DNA of 10,499 bases from JAGOBX01 sp017999075 [NCBI: Candidatus Babelota bacterium] (GCA_017999075.1 JAGOBX010000081.1:1-10499), one strand, 5' to 3'; counted from the first letter of the stretch, positions 1 through 7,423 are shown. Notes: generated from the letters alone by a model not told the origin. A program made the numbers and translations.

Positions 1-337
1 GATTTATACAATTTATTATTCTGTCTATAATATAATTGCTGACAGATTCATGAAACGAACCGTGATTCCTGAAACTGAATAAAAATAATTTTAAAGATTT
101 TGATTCTATGCAGTATTTATCAGGAATGTAATCAATAATTATATTGCCGAAATCCGGTTGTCCCGTTATCGGGCATAATGAAGTGAATTCAGGAGCATTA
201 AATCTTATAACATAATCTCTTGATTTTATTTCATTTGTGAATTTTTCGAGTTTGGCGTTTTCCGGATTATCAGGATACCGGATATTTTTATTTTTTAAAA
301 TTGTTAAGTTTGAATTTTTTGTTTTTTGTTTTTTCAT
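1..337 (-). CDS. queF: NADPH-dependent 7-cyano-7-deazaguanine reductase QueF, N-terminal part (cut by window edge)
   Basis: Reading the minus strand from the ATG at 337-335 gives 112 codons open to the window edge. QueF reduces preQ0 to preQ1 with NADPH in the cytoplasm, a step of queuosine biosynthesis for tRNA. The translation contains the family signature [11 protein letters not shown], with the nucleophilic Cys at residue 55 and Asp at 62, then [16 protein letters not shown] and FHE with His96 and Glu97. These four positions match the active-site numbering known for the short Bacillus subtilis QueF (C55, D62, H96, E97), so this is the single-domain type rather than the long two-domain E. 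coli type. The start is supported by AAGGGA on the minus strand (343-348), five bases before the ATG. The C-terminus lies outside the window. The gene is divergent from aroC. Confidence 0.93.
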   Translation of the reverse strand, partial: MKKQKTKNSNLTILKNKNIRYPDNPENAKLEKFTNEIKSRDYVIRFNAPEFTSLCPITGQPDFGNIIIDYIPDKYCIESKSLKLFLFSFRNHGSFHESVSNYIIDRIINCIN

Positions 338-362
338 TTGAGTCCCTTGAAAAATTTAATTA

Positions 363-391
363 ATGACAAACATATAATAGTATTATATAAT
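363..391 (+). promoter_or_regulatory. Putative sigma-70-type promoter for aroC
   Basis: ATGACA at 363-368 (5 of 6 to TTGACA) is followed after exactly 17 bp by a perfect TATAAT at 386-391, about 50 bp before the aroC ATG. It lies in the divergent queF/aroC spacer, where a promoter is expected. The region is almost pure A/T, so chance -10 matches are easy; the -35 match and spacing are the stronger points. I found no equally good -35/-10 pair for queF on the minus strand. Confidence 0.4.
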
Positions 392-402
392 TTTATATAA
401 TT
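383..402 (+). repeat. Exact 10-bp tandem repeat over the aroC promoter
   Basis: The decamer TTATATAATT occurs twice in direct succession, at 383-392 and 393-402. Each copy contains TATAAT, so the repeat duplicates the -10 element at one-helical-turn spacing. It may be a regulator site, a second start point, or simply low-complexity AT sequence. Confidence 0.5.
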
Positions 403-432
403 TAGTATTAAAAAACAATAATTAATTTTTTT

Positions 433-436
433 GGAG
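433..436 (+). promoter_or_regulatory. Ribosome binding site of aroC
   Basis: GGAG lies seven bases before the ATG at 444, normal Shine-Dalgarno spacing, and fixes the aroC start. It is the only G-rich stretch in a leader of A and T. Confidence 0.7.
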
Positions 437-443
437 TTTTATA

Positions 444-1601
444 ATGCAATATTTGACATCCGGAGAATCTCACGGAAAAGAATTAACTGTAATAATCAAT
501 AAAATTCCTTCAGGGATTAAATTTGATATTGATTATATTAATTTTGAACTTGCGCGCAGGCAGTCAGGATATGGACGCGGAAAAAGAATGCAGATAGAAA
601 CTGATAAAGTTGAAGTTACTTCCGGAGTAAGATTCGGCAAAACTACAGGATCCCCTGTTACAATGAAAATATCCAATAAAGATTGGGATAACTGGCTTGA
701 AAGAATGTCTGTTTTGCCTGTTAAAAAACAGATTGCTAAACTGACTATACCCCGGCCCGGACATACTGATTATGCGGGTTTGATGAAATATTTTGACGAT
801 GATATAAGGAATATGCTTGAACGCAGTTCTGCAAGAGAAACTGCAGGACGTGTAGCTATAGGAGCATTCAGTAAAATGGTTTTAAAAGATTTTAATGTGG
901 AAACATTAAGTCATACCATATCAATAGGGAAAATTTGTATCAATAAAAAATATTCGGTTGATGAAATTAAATCTGTATATAATGATAATTGTTTGAGATG
1001 CATAGATAAAAATGTTGAAAAAAAAATGATTAGTCTTATTGATAAAATAAAAAAAGAAGGAAATTCAGTCGGCGGAATTTTTGAAGTTATTATTTTTAAT
1101 CTTATTCCCGGCATAGGAAGTCATGTTCAATATAACACAAAATTAGACGCTAAACTTGCTTCTTCCATAATTTCCATACAGGGAGTTAAAGCAATAGAAT
1201 TCGGTATTGGTTTCAGAGGCACTGTTTTAAAAGGGTCAGAATATCACGATCAGTTCGGGTATGAAAATAAAAAAGTGACGCGTTTATCAAATAATTGCGG
1301 AGGTATAGAAGGTGGCATATCTAATGGAGAACCTATTGTTTTCAGAGCGGCAATGAAACCCATCCCGACTTTAGTAAATCCTCTTCAATCTATAGATTTA
1401 AATGGGTTCGCAGTAAAAAAAACTTTTGTAGAACGTTCTGATGTTTGTGTTGTTCCTGCTGCAGGTGTAGTCGCTGAATCTTGCGCGTCAACTGTAGTGC
1501 TGGATTCGGTTTTAGAAGAATTCGGATACGACAATATAAGTTTTATAAAAAAACGTTATTTTGACAAGTTGAAAATGATTAAAAAAAAATATAGGTTTTA
1601 A
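444..1601 (+). CDS. aroC: Chorismate synthase
   Basis: Complete 385-residue chorismate synthase, which removes phosphate from EPSP to make chorismate, the last shikimate-pathway step, using reduced FMN in the cytoplasm. The start MQYLTSGESHG is the classic N-terminus with conserved His10. Further hallmarks are RRQ..YGRGKRMQIE (39-52), the PRPGHTD block with His107, RSSARETAGRVA (127-138), GGIEGGISNGEPI (286-298), KPIPTL (305-310) and the C-terminal ERSDVCVVPAAGVVAE (330-345). The length and the ARRQ/YGRGKRMQIE style match the Firmicutes/Thermotogae-like form better than the proteobacterial one. The C-terminus is Lys-rich and encoded partly by a run of nine A (1581-1589). It is 53 bp before the acyltransferase gene with no convincing terminator between, so read-through is possible, but the functional link to the glycan genes is not obvious. 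Confidence 0.97.
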   Translation: MQYLTSGESHGKELTVIINKIPSGIKFDIDYINFELARRQSGYGRGKRMQIETDKVEVTSGVRFGKTTGSPVTMKISNKDWDNWLERMSVLPVKKQIAKLTIPRPGHTDYAGLMKYFDDDIRNMLERSSARETAGRVAIGAFSKMVLKDFNVETLSHTISIGKICINKKYSVDEIKSVYNDNCLRCIDKNVEKKMISLIDKIKKEGNSVGGIFEVIIFNLIPGIGSHVQYNTKLDAKLASSIISIQGVKAIEFGIGFRGTVLKGSEYHDQFGYENKKVTRLSNNCGGIEGGISNGEPIVFRAAMKPIPTLVNPLQSIDLNGFAVKKTFVERSDVCVVPAAGVVAESCASTVVLDSVLEEFGYDNISFIKKRYFDKLKMIKKKYRF

Positions 1602-1654
1602 ATAAAACAATCGTATAAATTTTAAATTGATAATACTGTTTGGATAATTGACTT

Positions 1655-2209
1655 ATGAAATTCAGTAAAGATGCATGGGAAAATATTTATAAAAGAAGTT
1701 GGAAAGACGGATTAGGCGAGTTTATATGCGATATCATAAAATTTATCCCGCGCGGAATAAAACACGATTCCTGTTTAAATAAAATCCGCAGATATATATA
1801 TAAATTATGCGGAATTGAAATAGGATTGAGGTCATACATATATCATGGGGTTACAACTATCTGTCCTTCAAATATAAAAATAGGGAATGATAGTTTTATA
1901 AATTACGGAGGATTATTGTCGGCATATTCTGATATAAAAATAGGGAATAGAGTTTCTATCGGATATAATTGTTCTATTATTACAGAAAGTCATAATCTCG
2001 AGTCACCTGATTTTGAAATTGAAATTAAACCGATTATTATTGAAGATAATGTGTGGATAGGTTCTGATGTTACGCTGCTGCCTGGAACGCATATTTTTGA
2101 AGGCGCTGTTATAGCTGCAGGTTCGGTTGTAAAAGGCAATGTTGATAAATATTGCGTGTTTGCCGGAATTCCTGCAAAAAAAATTAAAGAGCGAAAAATA
2201 AAACAATGA
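1655..2209 (+). CDS. Hexapeptide-repeat O-acyltransferase (left-handed beta-helix family)
   Basis: 184 residues. An N-terminal basic helical part (1-55) precedes a left-handed beta-helix built of [IV]G-x4 turns (about 55-165), for example KIGNDSF, KIGNRVSIGYNC, DNVWIGSDVTLLPG and AVIAAGSVVKG, ending in the typical FAGIPAKKIK tail (169-178). The SHNLESP segment carries His113 in the place of the catalytic His of galactoside/maltose-type acetyltransferases. The family moves an acetyl or other acyl group from acyl-CoA to a sugar hydroxyl. The long N-terminal extension resembles WcaF-type polysaccharide acetyltransferases. The stop overlaps the next start (ATGA, 2206-2209), so it is translationally coupled to the glycosyltransferase, which points to surface-glycan acylation. 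The Shine-Dalgarno is weak (TGGA at 1641-1644, 10 bases before the ATG). The acceptor sugar cannot be told. Confidence 0.88.
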   Translation: MKFSKDAWENIYKRSWKDGLGEFICDIIKFIPRGIKHDSCLNKIRRYIYKLCGIEIGLRSYIYHGVTTICPSNIKIGNDSFINYGGLLSAYSDIKIGNRVSIGYNCSIITESHNLESPDFEIEIKPIIIEDNVWIGSDVTLLPGTHIFEGAVIAAGSVVKGNVDKYCVFAGIPAKKIKERKIKQ

Positions 2210-3462
2210 ATATTTTAGTTGTTGCCCCGTATTTGCCTTATCCTCTTGATGAAGGAGGAAAAATAAGAATATTTAATTTAATGTATAATTTGTCGAAGGC
2301 AGGACATAATATAGATTTTATTTCATTGATTTATTCTGAATCTGAAAAAATATATGTTGAAGTTATGAAAGAATTCTGCCGGGAAGTTAAAGTGATATAT
2401 CATTGCCCGCCGCCAAGAAGTTCTAATCTTATAAATAAAACGTCCCGCGCTTTGTTTGCTTTGCCTGACTTGATAACAAAACGGTATAATAAAGAAATGC
2501 AGGATGCAATAGATAAACAATTAGACGCTAATAAATATGACATTATAAATATTGAACAATTATATTGTACTCAATATTTTCTTAAAAAAAATTTAAATAA
2601 CCTTGTTTTATCCGAGCATAATATAGAATCAGAAATTTTTTACAGATATGTGAATACAAAAGATGCCATCAAAGATTTACAGATTTCAAAATGGTGGCTC
2701 AGAAATTGGCTGGAAGTTGAAAAACTCAAGTCTTATGAAAAAAAAATATGGAATAAAATCAGGAATATTATAACTGTATCTGAACGAGATAAAAATTATA
2801 TAAATGAAATCCTTAATGTATGCAATATAGAAATCATTACCAATGGAGTAGATTTAAAAGATTTTAATAAATCCTACTGCATGAAAAATGGCGACAAAAA
2901 TTTTGATTTATTAGGGAGATTTAAAAATGATTTTAAACTTGTATATACAGGATCGTTCACTCATTATCCCAATACTGATGCAGTAATATATTTTTACCAC
3001 AATATATTTCTTGAATTAAAAAAAAATATTCCGAATATAAAATTTTTTGTCGTGGGGAAAAATCCGTATCCTGACTTGATAAAATTGAACGAGGATAAAG
3101 ATGTTATTGTTACAGGATACGTTGATGATGTAAGACCGTATATTTATTCAAGCGATGTATTTATAACTCCATTGCGGATAGGAGGAGGGTCAAGACTAAA
3201 AATCCTGCAGGCTATGGGTATGGGGAAATGCGTTGTGGCAACTACTATAGGAGCTGAAGGAATAGATTGCGAAAATAAAAAAAATATTATGATAGCTGAT
3301 TCTCCGGAAGAATGGATTGAGACATTAACCCAATTAAATGCAGACCGGGAAATATGCCGGACAATTGGAAATAATTCTTGCGACCTTGTTTATTCAAAAT
3401 ATTCATGGGATTCAATCTCTTTAAAACTTATCGATTTTTTTAGCAAATTGGCGAAAGTATGA
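2206..3462 (+). CDS. GT4-like cytoplasmic glycosyltransferase (GT-B fold)
   Basis: 418 residues. The N-terminal domain begins with NILVVAPYLPYPLDEGGKIR, the usual GT-B opening beta strand with a Gly-rich acceptor loop; SEHNIESEIFYR (136-147) is also typical. The C-terminal donor domain shows LVYTGSF..YPNTDAV (245-260), FFVVGKNP (280-287), VTGYVDDVRPYI (302-313) and the GGGSRLKIL donor loop (326-334). Such enzymes transfer a sugar from a nucleotide donor to a lipid-linked or growing glycan at the inner face of the membrane. One oddity is residue 335, where relatives normally read LEAMA: here it is Gln (codon CAG at 3208-3210), and residue 327 is Gly, so neither Glu of the family's E-x7-E motif is present. 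It overlaps both neighbours by 4 bp (ATGA), giving a tight three-gene unit. Sugar and linkage are unknown. Confidence 0.88.
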   Translation: MNILVVAPYLPYPLDEGGKIRIFNLMYNLSKAGHNIDFISLIYSESEKIYVEVMKEFCREVKVIYHCPPPRSSNLINKTSRALFALPDLITKRYNKEMQDAIDKQLDANKYDIINIEQLYCTQYFLKKNLNNLVLSEHNIESEIFYRYVNTKDAIKDLQISKWWLRNWLEVEKLKSYEKKIWNKIRNIITVSERDKNYINEILNVCNIEIITNGVDLKDFNKSYCMKNGDKNFDLLGRFKNDFKLVYTGSFTHYPNTDAVIYFYHNIFLELKKNIPNIKFFVVGKNPYPDLIKLNEDKDVIVTGYVDDVRPYIYSSDVFITPLRIGGGSRLKILQAMGMGKCVVATTIGAEGIDCENKKNIMIADSPEEWIETLTQLNADREICRTIGNNSCDLVYSKYSWDSISLKLIDFFSKLAKV

Positions 3463-5027
3463 CTTTAAATAATAAACATATCATCTTGCTGATTTTCCCT
3501 GTTTTTATTTATTGGATTATTTTATTGTTTAATGTTGGACACACCTGGGATGAATCATATTTTACAATATCCTCTCAAAATCATTATTATTTTTTTGAAG
3601 AAATATTCAGTAAAATAAAAAATAATAAGATAAATTCGTTCGGAAATATTTTTAACAAAACCTATTTTCAAAAATATTTTTCATATACTCCGGAACATCC
3701 TTCTTTTTTTAATCTGTTCGGAGGGCTACTTTTGTATATATCTGCAAAGTTCGGAATGAAATCATTCTATATGCTTCAAGTATTCAGATTATCAAATCTG
3801 ATACTTTTATTTGTTTTTATTATATTTTGTAAAAAAATACTTGAAAATTCAAACAAAAATTTTGTGTTAGCCTTTTCTTCATTGATATGTTTATTGTTTT
3901 TTAATCCGAGATTTATGACTTTTTCAGTTATGGCAACATCTGATTTCTGTATGACAACATTCACTTTTATATCAGCATATTATTACTTATCTGACAATAA
4001 CTGTTCTAAAAAAAATATATTTTTTTCTGCGTTATTCTGCGGGCTTGCCGGCGCTTCGAAAATTTCAGGGTTATTTATTTTACCTGTCATATTACTGCAT
4101 TTACTGCTCGTTAATCATAAAAATTTTTTAAGATATGCTGCGGTTTATATAATTATTGTTCCTGTTGTAACTTTTATATTTTATCCTGTGTTATGGCTTG
4201 ATATTTTTTCGGGAATAAAATTTCTTTCAGGATTTTTTTTAAAACATTATCAAAATTATGTTTTATATTTCGGAAAAATTTACTCTCCTGAAACAGGACC
4301 TGCGCCGTTTCATTATCCTTTATTTTATCTGGTTTTCGGAAATCCTGAGATTTTTGTAATATTATTTTTTTCAGCGCTCATATATTCTAAAAAATATTTT
4401 ACAAAAATGAACTTTTTCTTTTTATTATATATTTTTATGCTGTTTATAATGCTTATGAAGCCCGGTTCTCCGTCTTACGATGAAATAAAATTATTTTTGC
4501 CTGCTATGCCTTTTATGTGTTTGCTTTGTTTGAAACCTTTAGAAAAATTTATTGCGTGTTTTAAAAAAATGAAATATAAAATTCTTATTTTTTTATGTTT
4601 TGTTTTTTTTTCAGTTTATCCTGCGATTAATAATTTGAAATATCCGACATTATATTACAACATATTAGCGCCTTCTTTAAAATCTCTAGAAAAAATTGGT
4701 TTTGATATTGATATCCGGGGAGAATTATTCTCGAGCGATGTTATTAAAATTTTGAATTCTTCGGATAAAAATGAATTATCCATAAGAATAGCCGGCCAGG
4801 AACCTTCTATTTTTAATGTTTATAATTCTTATTATAAAGTATTTAATAAAAGAGTCGAATGTTCACTTTTTCAGACAAAATTTGATTATCTGATTTTATT
4901 AAATCATAAAAGTTTATTTCAAAAAGTAGATCATTATTATTGGGATAATATAAAACCTGAAGCTACGGTTAAATATAAAGGAGTTACGTTGTATTCTGTA
5001 TATAAAATTAATACACCAGGACATTGA
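3459..5027 (+). CDS. GT39/ArnT-like polytopic membrane glycosyltransferase (GT-C)
   Basis: 522 residues, very hydrophobic, with about ten to eleven membrane segments between residues 8 and 390 and a soluble C-terminal part (about 395-522). The first extracytoplasmic loop begins HTWDESYF, with the Asp31-Glu32 pair expected of the GT-C catalytic base, followed by TPEHPSFFNL (77-86), the counterpart of the HPPL block of PMT/ArnT proteins. ATSDFCMTTFTF (159-170) and GLAGASKISGLFILP (195-209) are also family-like, as is the PxPFHYPLFY loop (281-290). By family it would transfer a sugar from a polyprenyl-phosphate carrier to a lipid or protein acceptor on the outer face of the inner membrane. Its start overlaps the stop of the GT4 gene (ATGA, 3459-3462). 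A 59-bp gap follows. The donor and acceptor cannot be read from sequence. Confidence 0.8.
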   Translation: MTLNNKHIILLIFPVFIYWIILLFNVGHTWDESYFTISSQNHYYFFEEIFSKIKNNKINSFGNIFNKTYFQKYFSYTPEHPSFFNLFGGLLLYISAKFGMKSFYMLQVFRLSNLILLFVFIIFCKKILENSNKNFVLAFSSLICLLFFNPRFMTFSVMATSDFCMTTFTFISAYYYLSDNNCSKKNIFFSALFCGLAGASKISGLFILPVILLHLLLVNHKNFLRYAAVYIIIVPVVTFIFYPVLWLDIFSGIKFLSGFFLKHYQNYVLYFGKIYSPETGPAPFHYPLFYLVFGNPEIFVILFFSALIYSKKYFTKMNFFFLLYIFMLFIMLMKPGSPSYDEIKLFLPAMPFMCLLCLKPLEKFIACFKKMKYKILIFLCFVFFSVYPAINNLKYPTLYYNILAPSLKSLEKIGFDIDIRGELFSSDVIKILNSSDKNELSIRIAGQEPSIFNVYNSYYKVFNKRVECSLFQTKFDYLILLNHKSLFQKVDHYYWDNIKPEATVKYKGVTLYSVYKINTPGH

Positions 5028-5086
5028 ATTTTTTTTAATTGTATGTTATAAAAATATTATAAGTTGAGTTTGTCATTGGATGAAAA

Positions 5087-6028
5087 ATGGAAACTAAAAA
5101 TTTAACAATAATGTTTACTGATATAAAAGGATTTACCAGCAGGACATCGAATCAGTCCCGGGAAGAAACTCTGGCTTTATTAAAAATGCATGATGAATTG
5201 GTAAGGCCGATTCTGCTGCAGCATAAAGGAAATATAATAAAAACAATAGGCGACGCTTTTTTGGCTGTTTTTGACAGTCCGACAAACGCATTATTATCTG
5301 GAATAGCTATTCAGAAAAATTTAAATAAATATAATAGGACAGTTGAACAGAATAAACAAATAGAATTAAGAGTTGCAATAAATTCCGGCGAAGTGATTAT
5401 ATCTGAAAATGATGTTTATGGCGAACCTGTAAACATTGCGGCAAGAATAGAGAATATTGCTGAAAAAAATGAAATATATTTTACTGAAGCTGTTTATTTA
5501 TCTATGAATAAAAGTGAAGTTCCTTCCTGTGAAATAGGATATAGAATATTGAAAGGGATTCCGAATAAAATAAAAGTATATAAAGTTTTATATGAAAATG
5601 AAATTGAACCCGGGTTAAAAGTTGATTCTAAAAAATATTCAGAAGTAGTTATAAATAATTATGATACTGCTCACTGGGGATGGAGATTAGCATCATTTTT
5701 AATTGATTTGATAATAATGGGAATAATATCGCGGGGATTATTTCATAAACCTAAACTCCATATAATTGCACAAGCTTTATATTTTATCGGATTCTGGTCA
5801 TGGCAGGGAGCTACGCCTGGAAAAATGATTATCAATCTAAAAATTGTAGATAAAGAAACATTTGAAATAATAACTTTTAAGAAAGCGGTATTAAGATTTT
5901 TGGGTTATATACTATCAATATTAACTTTGGGATTAGGTTTTTTATGGATAATCTGGGATAAGGAAAATCAGGGGTTTCACGATAAATTGGCTAAAACTTA
6001 TGTGTTAAAAAAAAATAAATCGAAATAG
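5087..6028 (+). CDS. Class III adenylate cyclase domain fused to a C-terminal membrane RDD domain
   Basis: 313 residues in two parts. Residues 5-170 are a class III nucleotide cyclase catalytic domain: FTDIKGFT with metal-binding Asp12, KTIGDAFLAVF with Asp56 as the second metal ligand and Lys52 in the adenine-selecting position, then NDVYGEPVNIAARIE with Asp109 (adenine-selecting), Asn116 and Arg120 (transition-state contacts). The set predicts an active, ATP-specific enzyme that works as a dimer. Residues 193-308 are an RDD domain: WRLASFLID with Arg200 and Asp207, QGATPGKMIINLKIVD (240-255), and WDKENQGFHDKLAKT (290-304), with about three hydrophobic segments (200-219, 226-240, 267-290). 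Membrane parts usually precede the cyclase domain, so this order is unusual. The start has TTGGA just upstream; an overlapping ATG at 5080 is out of frame and stops after five codons. It precedes lemA by 67 bp. Confidence 0.88.
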   Translation: METKNLTIMFTDIKGFTSRTSNQSREETLALLKMHDELVRPILLQHKGNIIKTIGDAFLAVFDSPTNALLSGIAIQKNLNKYNRTVEQNKQIELRVAINSGEVIISENDVYGEPVNIAARIENIAEKNEIYFTEAVYLSMNKSEVPSCEIGYRILKGIPNKIKVYKVLYENEIEPGLKVDSKKYSEVVINNYDTAHWGWRLASFLIDLIIMGIISRGLFHKPKLHIIAQALYFIGFWSWQGATPGKMIINLKIVDKETFEIITFKKAVLRFLGYILSILTLGLGFLWIIWDKENQGFHDKLAKTYVLKKNKSK

Positions 6029-6081
6029 AGTCATTAGTTGCATTATTAATTGACCACAAAAATATAAATATTTTTTTATTT

Positions 6082-6087
6082 GAGGAG
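6082..6087 (+). promoter_or_regulatory. Strong ribosome binding site of lemA
   Basis: GAGGAG lies eight bases before the ATG at 6096. It is the best Shine-Dalgarno sequence in the window and sets lemA apart from neighbouring genes, most of which have weak sites, suggesting that LemA is made at a higher level. Confidence 0.7.
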
Positions 6088-6095
6088 ATTGGATT

Positions 6096-6668
6096 ATGTT
6101 AAAAAAAATTTTACTGATTGGATTTGGTGTAATTATTCTGTTTTTGCTTTTTACATATTTTTATGTTAAAGGGAAATATAATAATTTTGTAAAACTGGAT
6201 GAAGAAGTCAAAACCCAGTGGGCTGTAGTTGAAAGTAAATATCAGAGAAGACTTGATTTGATACCTAATCTTGTAAATTCAGTAAAAGGATTTATGCAGC
6301 AGGAAAAAGATGTTTTTGGGAAAATAGCTGATGCGCGGAGCGCTATGGCAGGCGCCAAAAGTATTACTGAAAAAATAAATGCTTCAAATCAGTTGGAATC
6401 CGCACTTGGAAGACTGCTTGTAGTTATGGAAAATTATCCTGCATTAAAATCGAATGAAACTGTTCTGAGCCTAATGGCTGAACTTTCCGGAACTGAAAAC
6501 AGAATTTCGGTTGAACGCGACAGGTATAATCAGGCTGTTAAAAATTACAGCATATCAGTAAGAACGTTTCCGGACAATTTATTTGCATCTATGTTTGGAT
6601 TTAAAAATGAATATCAAATGTTTAAAGCTGAAGAAGAAGCGGCTAAAGCCCCCAAGGTGCAGTTTTGA
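6096..6668 (+). CDS. lemA: LemA family membrane-anchored protein
   Basis: 190 residues, the normal LemA length. It has one N-terminal membrane segment (about 4-24) followed by a helical extracytoplasmic or cytoplasmic domain. The hallmarks are all present: YQRRLDLIPNLV (49-60), ENYPALKSN (112-120), ISVERDRYNQAVKNYS (137-152) and FPDNLFASMFGF (158-169). LemA proteins are widespread, and their biochemical function is not settled; they often sit next to TPM-domain (YgcG-like) genes, as here, and are linked to envelope functions. The TPM gene follows with a stop/start overlap (TTGA, 6665-6668), so the two proteins are translationally coupled. The topology is inferred only from hydrophobicity. Confidence 0.93.
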   Translation: MLKKILLIGFGVIILFLLFTYFYVKGKYNNFVKLDEEVKTQWAVVESKYQRRLDLIPNLVNSVKGFMQQEKDVFGKIADARSAMAGAKSITEKINASNQLESALGRLLVVMENYPALKSNETVLSLMAELSGTENRISVERDRYNQAVKNYSISVRTFPDNLFASMFGFKNEYQMFKAEEEAAKAPKVQF

Positions 6669-7396
6669 TTGTGAAAATAAAATATGCGATTGAGTTATTT
6701 TTGATTTTTCTGATTTTTTGCGGATTCAATATTCCGGATAAACCTGTTGGATATGTTAATGATTATGCTGGAATTTTGAAGAGTGGTGAAGTGGAAGAAT
6801 TAAATTTGGTATTATCTAAATTTGATTCTCAAACCTCAACGCAGATATTTGTAGCTGTTTTTAATTCGCTTGACGGAGAAAACCTTGAATATGCTTCAAT
6901 TAAAATTGCAGAAAAATGGAAACCCGGAGATAAAAACAATAATAATGGAGTTTTACTTGCTGTTTTTTTGCAAGATAGAAAAATAAGGATTGAAACAGGA
7001 TATGGACTTGAATCTAAATTCACAGATGCAATAGCATCGCAGATTATAAGAAACTATATAGCGCCTGAATTTAAGAAGAATAATTATTACCTTGGAATTA
7101 AAAATGGAATTGAATCTATAATACAGGTTACTAAAGGAGAATTTAAGAATACCGGGAGAAAAAATTATAAGCCTTCTGTTTTTGATATGATAGTTCTGGT
7201 TTTTGGAATTTTAGTTTTTTTAATAATAATAATTAAAAATCCAGGGTTGTTTGCTGCTGCTGCTGCTATGTCATACGGTTCTTCAGGAAGAAACAGAACA
7301 TCAGGAGGTTCAGGATTCGGTTCTTTTGGTGGCGGCGGTTTTTCAGGAGGCGGCGGCGGAAGTTTCGGCGGCGGCGGAGCATCAGGCGGATGGTAA
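6665..7396 (+). CDS. TPM-domain (YgcG-like) secreted and membrane-anchored protein with Gly-rich tail
   Basis: 243 residues starting from TTG. There is an N-terminal signal peptide (hydrophobic 8-21), then a TPM domain (about 28-155) with VNDYAGIL (31-38), WKPGDKNNNNGVLLAV (85-100) and RIETGYGLE (108-116), a membrane segment (174-190), and a Gly/Ser-rich C-terminus ending in GASGGW, all typical of the YgcG family. TPM domains (TLP18.3/Psb32/MOLO-1) are proposed to be phosphatase-like or to assist membrane complexes; the bacterial function is unclear. The TTG start at 6665 overlaps the lemA stop and has AAGGTG (6654-6659) five bases upstream; GTG at 6671 is an alternative two codons later. The tail is encoded by GGC/GGA-rich DNA that is far richer in G+C than the rest of the window, plus five GCT codons in a row (7253-7267). 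Confidence 0.9.
   Translation: MIVKIKYAIELFLIFLIFCGFNIPDKPVGYVNDYAGILKSGEVEELNLVLSKFDSQTSTQIFVAVFNSLDGENLEYASIKIAEKWKPGDKNNNNGVLLAVFLQDRKIRIETGYGLESKFTDAIASQIIRNYIAPEFKKNNYYLGIKNGIESIIQVTKGEFKNTGRKNYKPSVFDMIVLVFGILVFLIIIIKNPGLFAAAAAMSYGSSGRNRTSGGSGFGSFGGGGFSGGGGGSFGGGGASGGW
7253..7267 (+). repeat. (GCT)5 trinucleotide repeat inside the TPM gene
   Basis: Five consecutive GCT codons encode five Ala residues (197-201) just after the membrane segment. The repeat is in frame, so slippage would change the length of the Ala run without breaking the frame. Confidence 0.6.
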
Positions 7397-7423
7397 ATTA
7401 TTGTGAAGGCATTCTGAACTTTG

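Noticed and set aside
1561-1592. TTGACA at the end of aroC as a -35 box for the acyltransferase gene.
   Set aside because: At 17 bp downstream there is only an A run and no acceptable -10; the better TATAAA at 1614 is too far away.
6007-6015. Run of nine A near the end of the cyclase gene (and another at 1581-1589 in aroC) as programmed slippage sites.
   Set aside because: Both encode Lys-rich tails at the very C-terminus, where a shift would change only a few residues; no alternative extended product of interest was seen.
6038-6068. Possible promoter for lemA (TTGCAT, then TATAAA after 19 bp).
   Set aside because: Spacing is longer than ideal and the boxes are weak; in this base composition I cannot separate it from chance.
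6058-6077. Perfect A/T inverted repeat (AAAAATA, TAAA loop, TATTTTT) before lemA, with following T residues.
   Set aside because: A stem made only of A-T pairs is too weak for an intrinsic terminator, and such patterns are frequent by chance in this AT-rich DNA.
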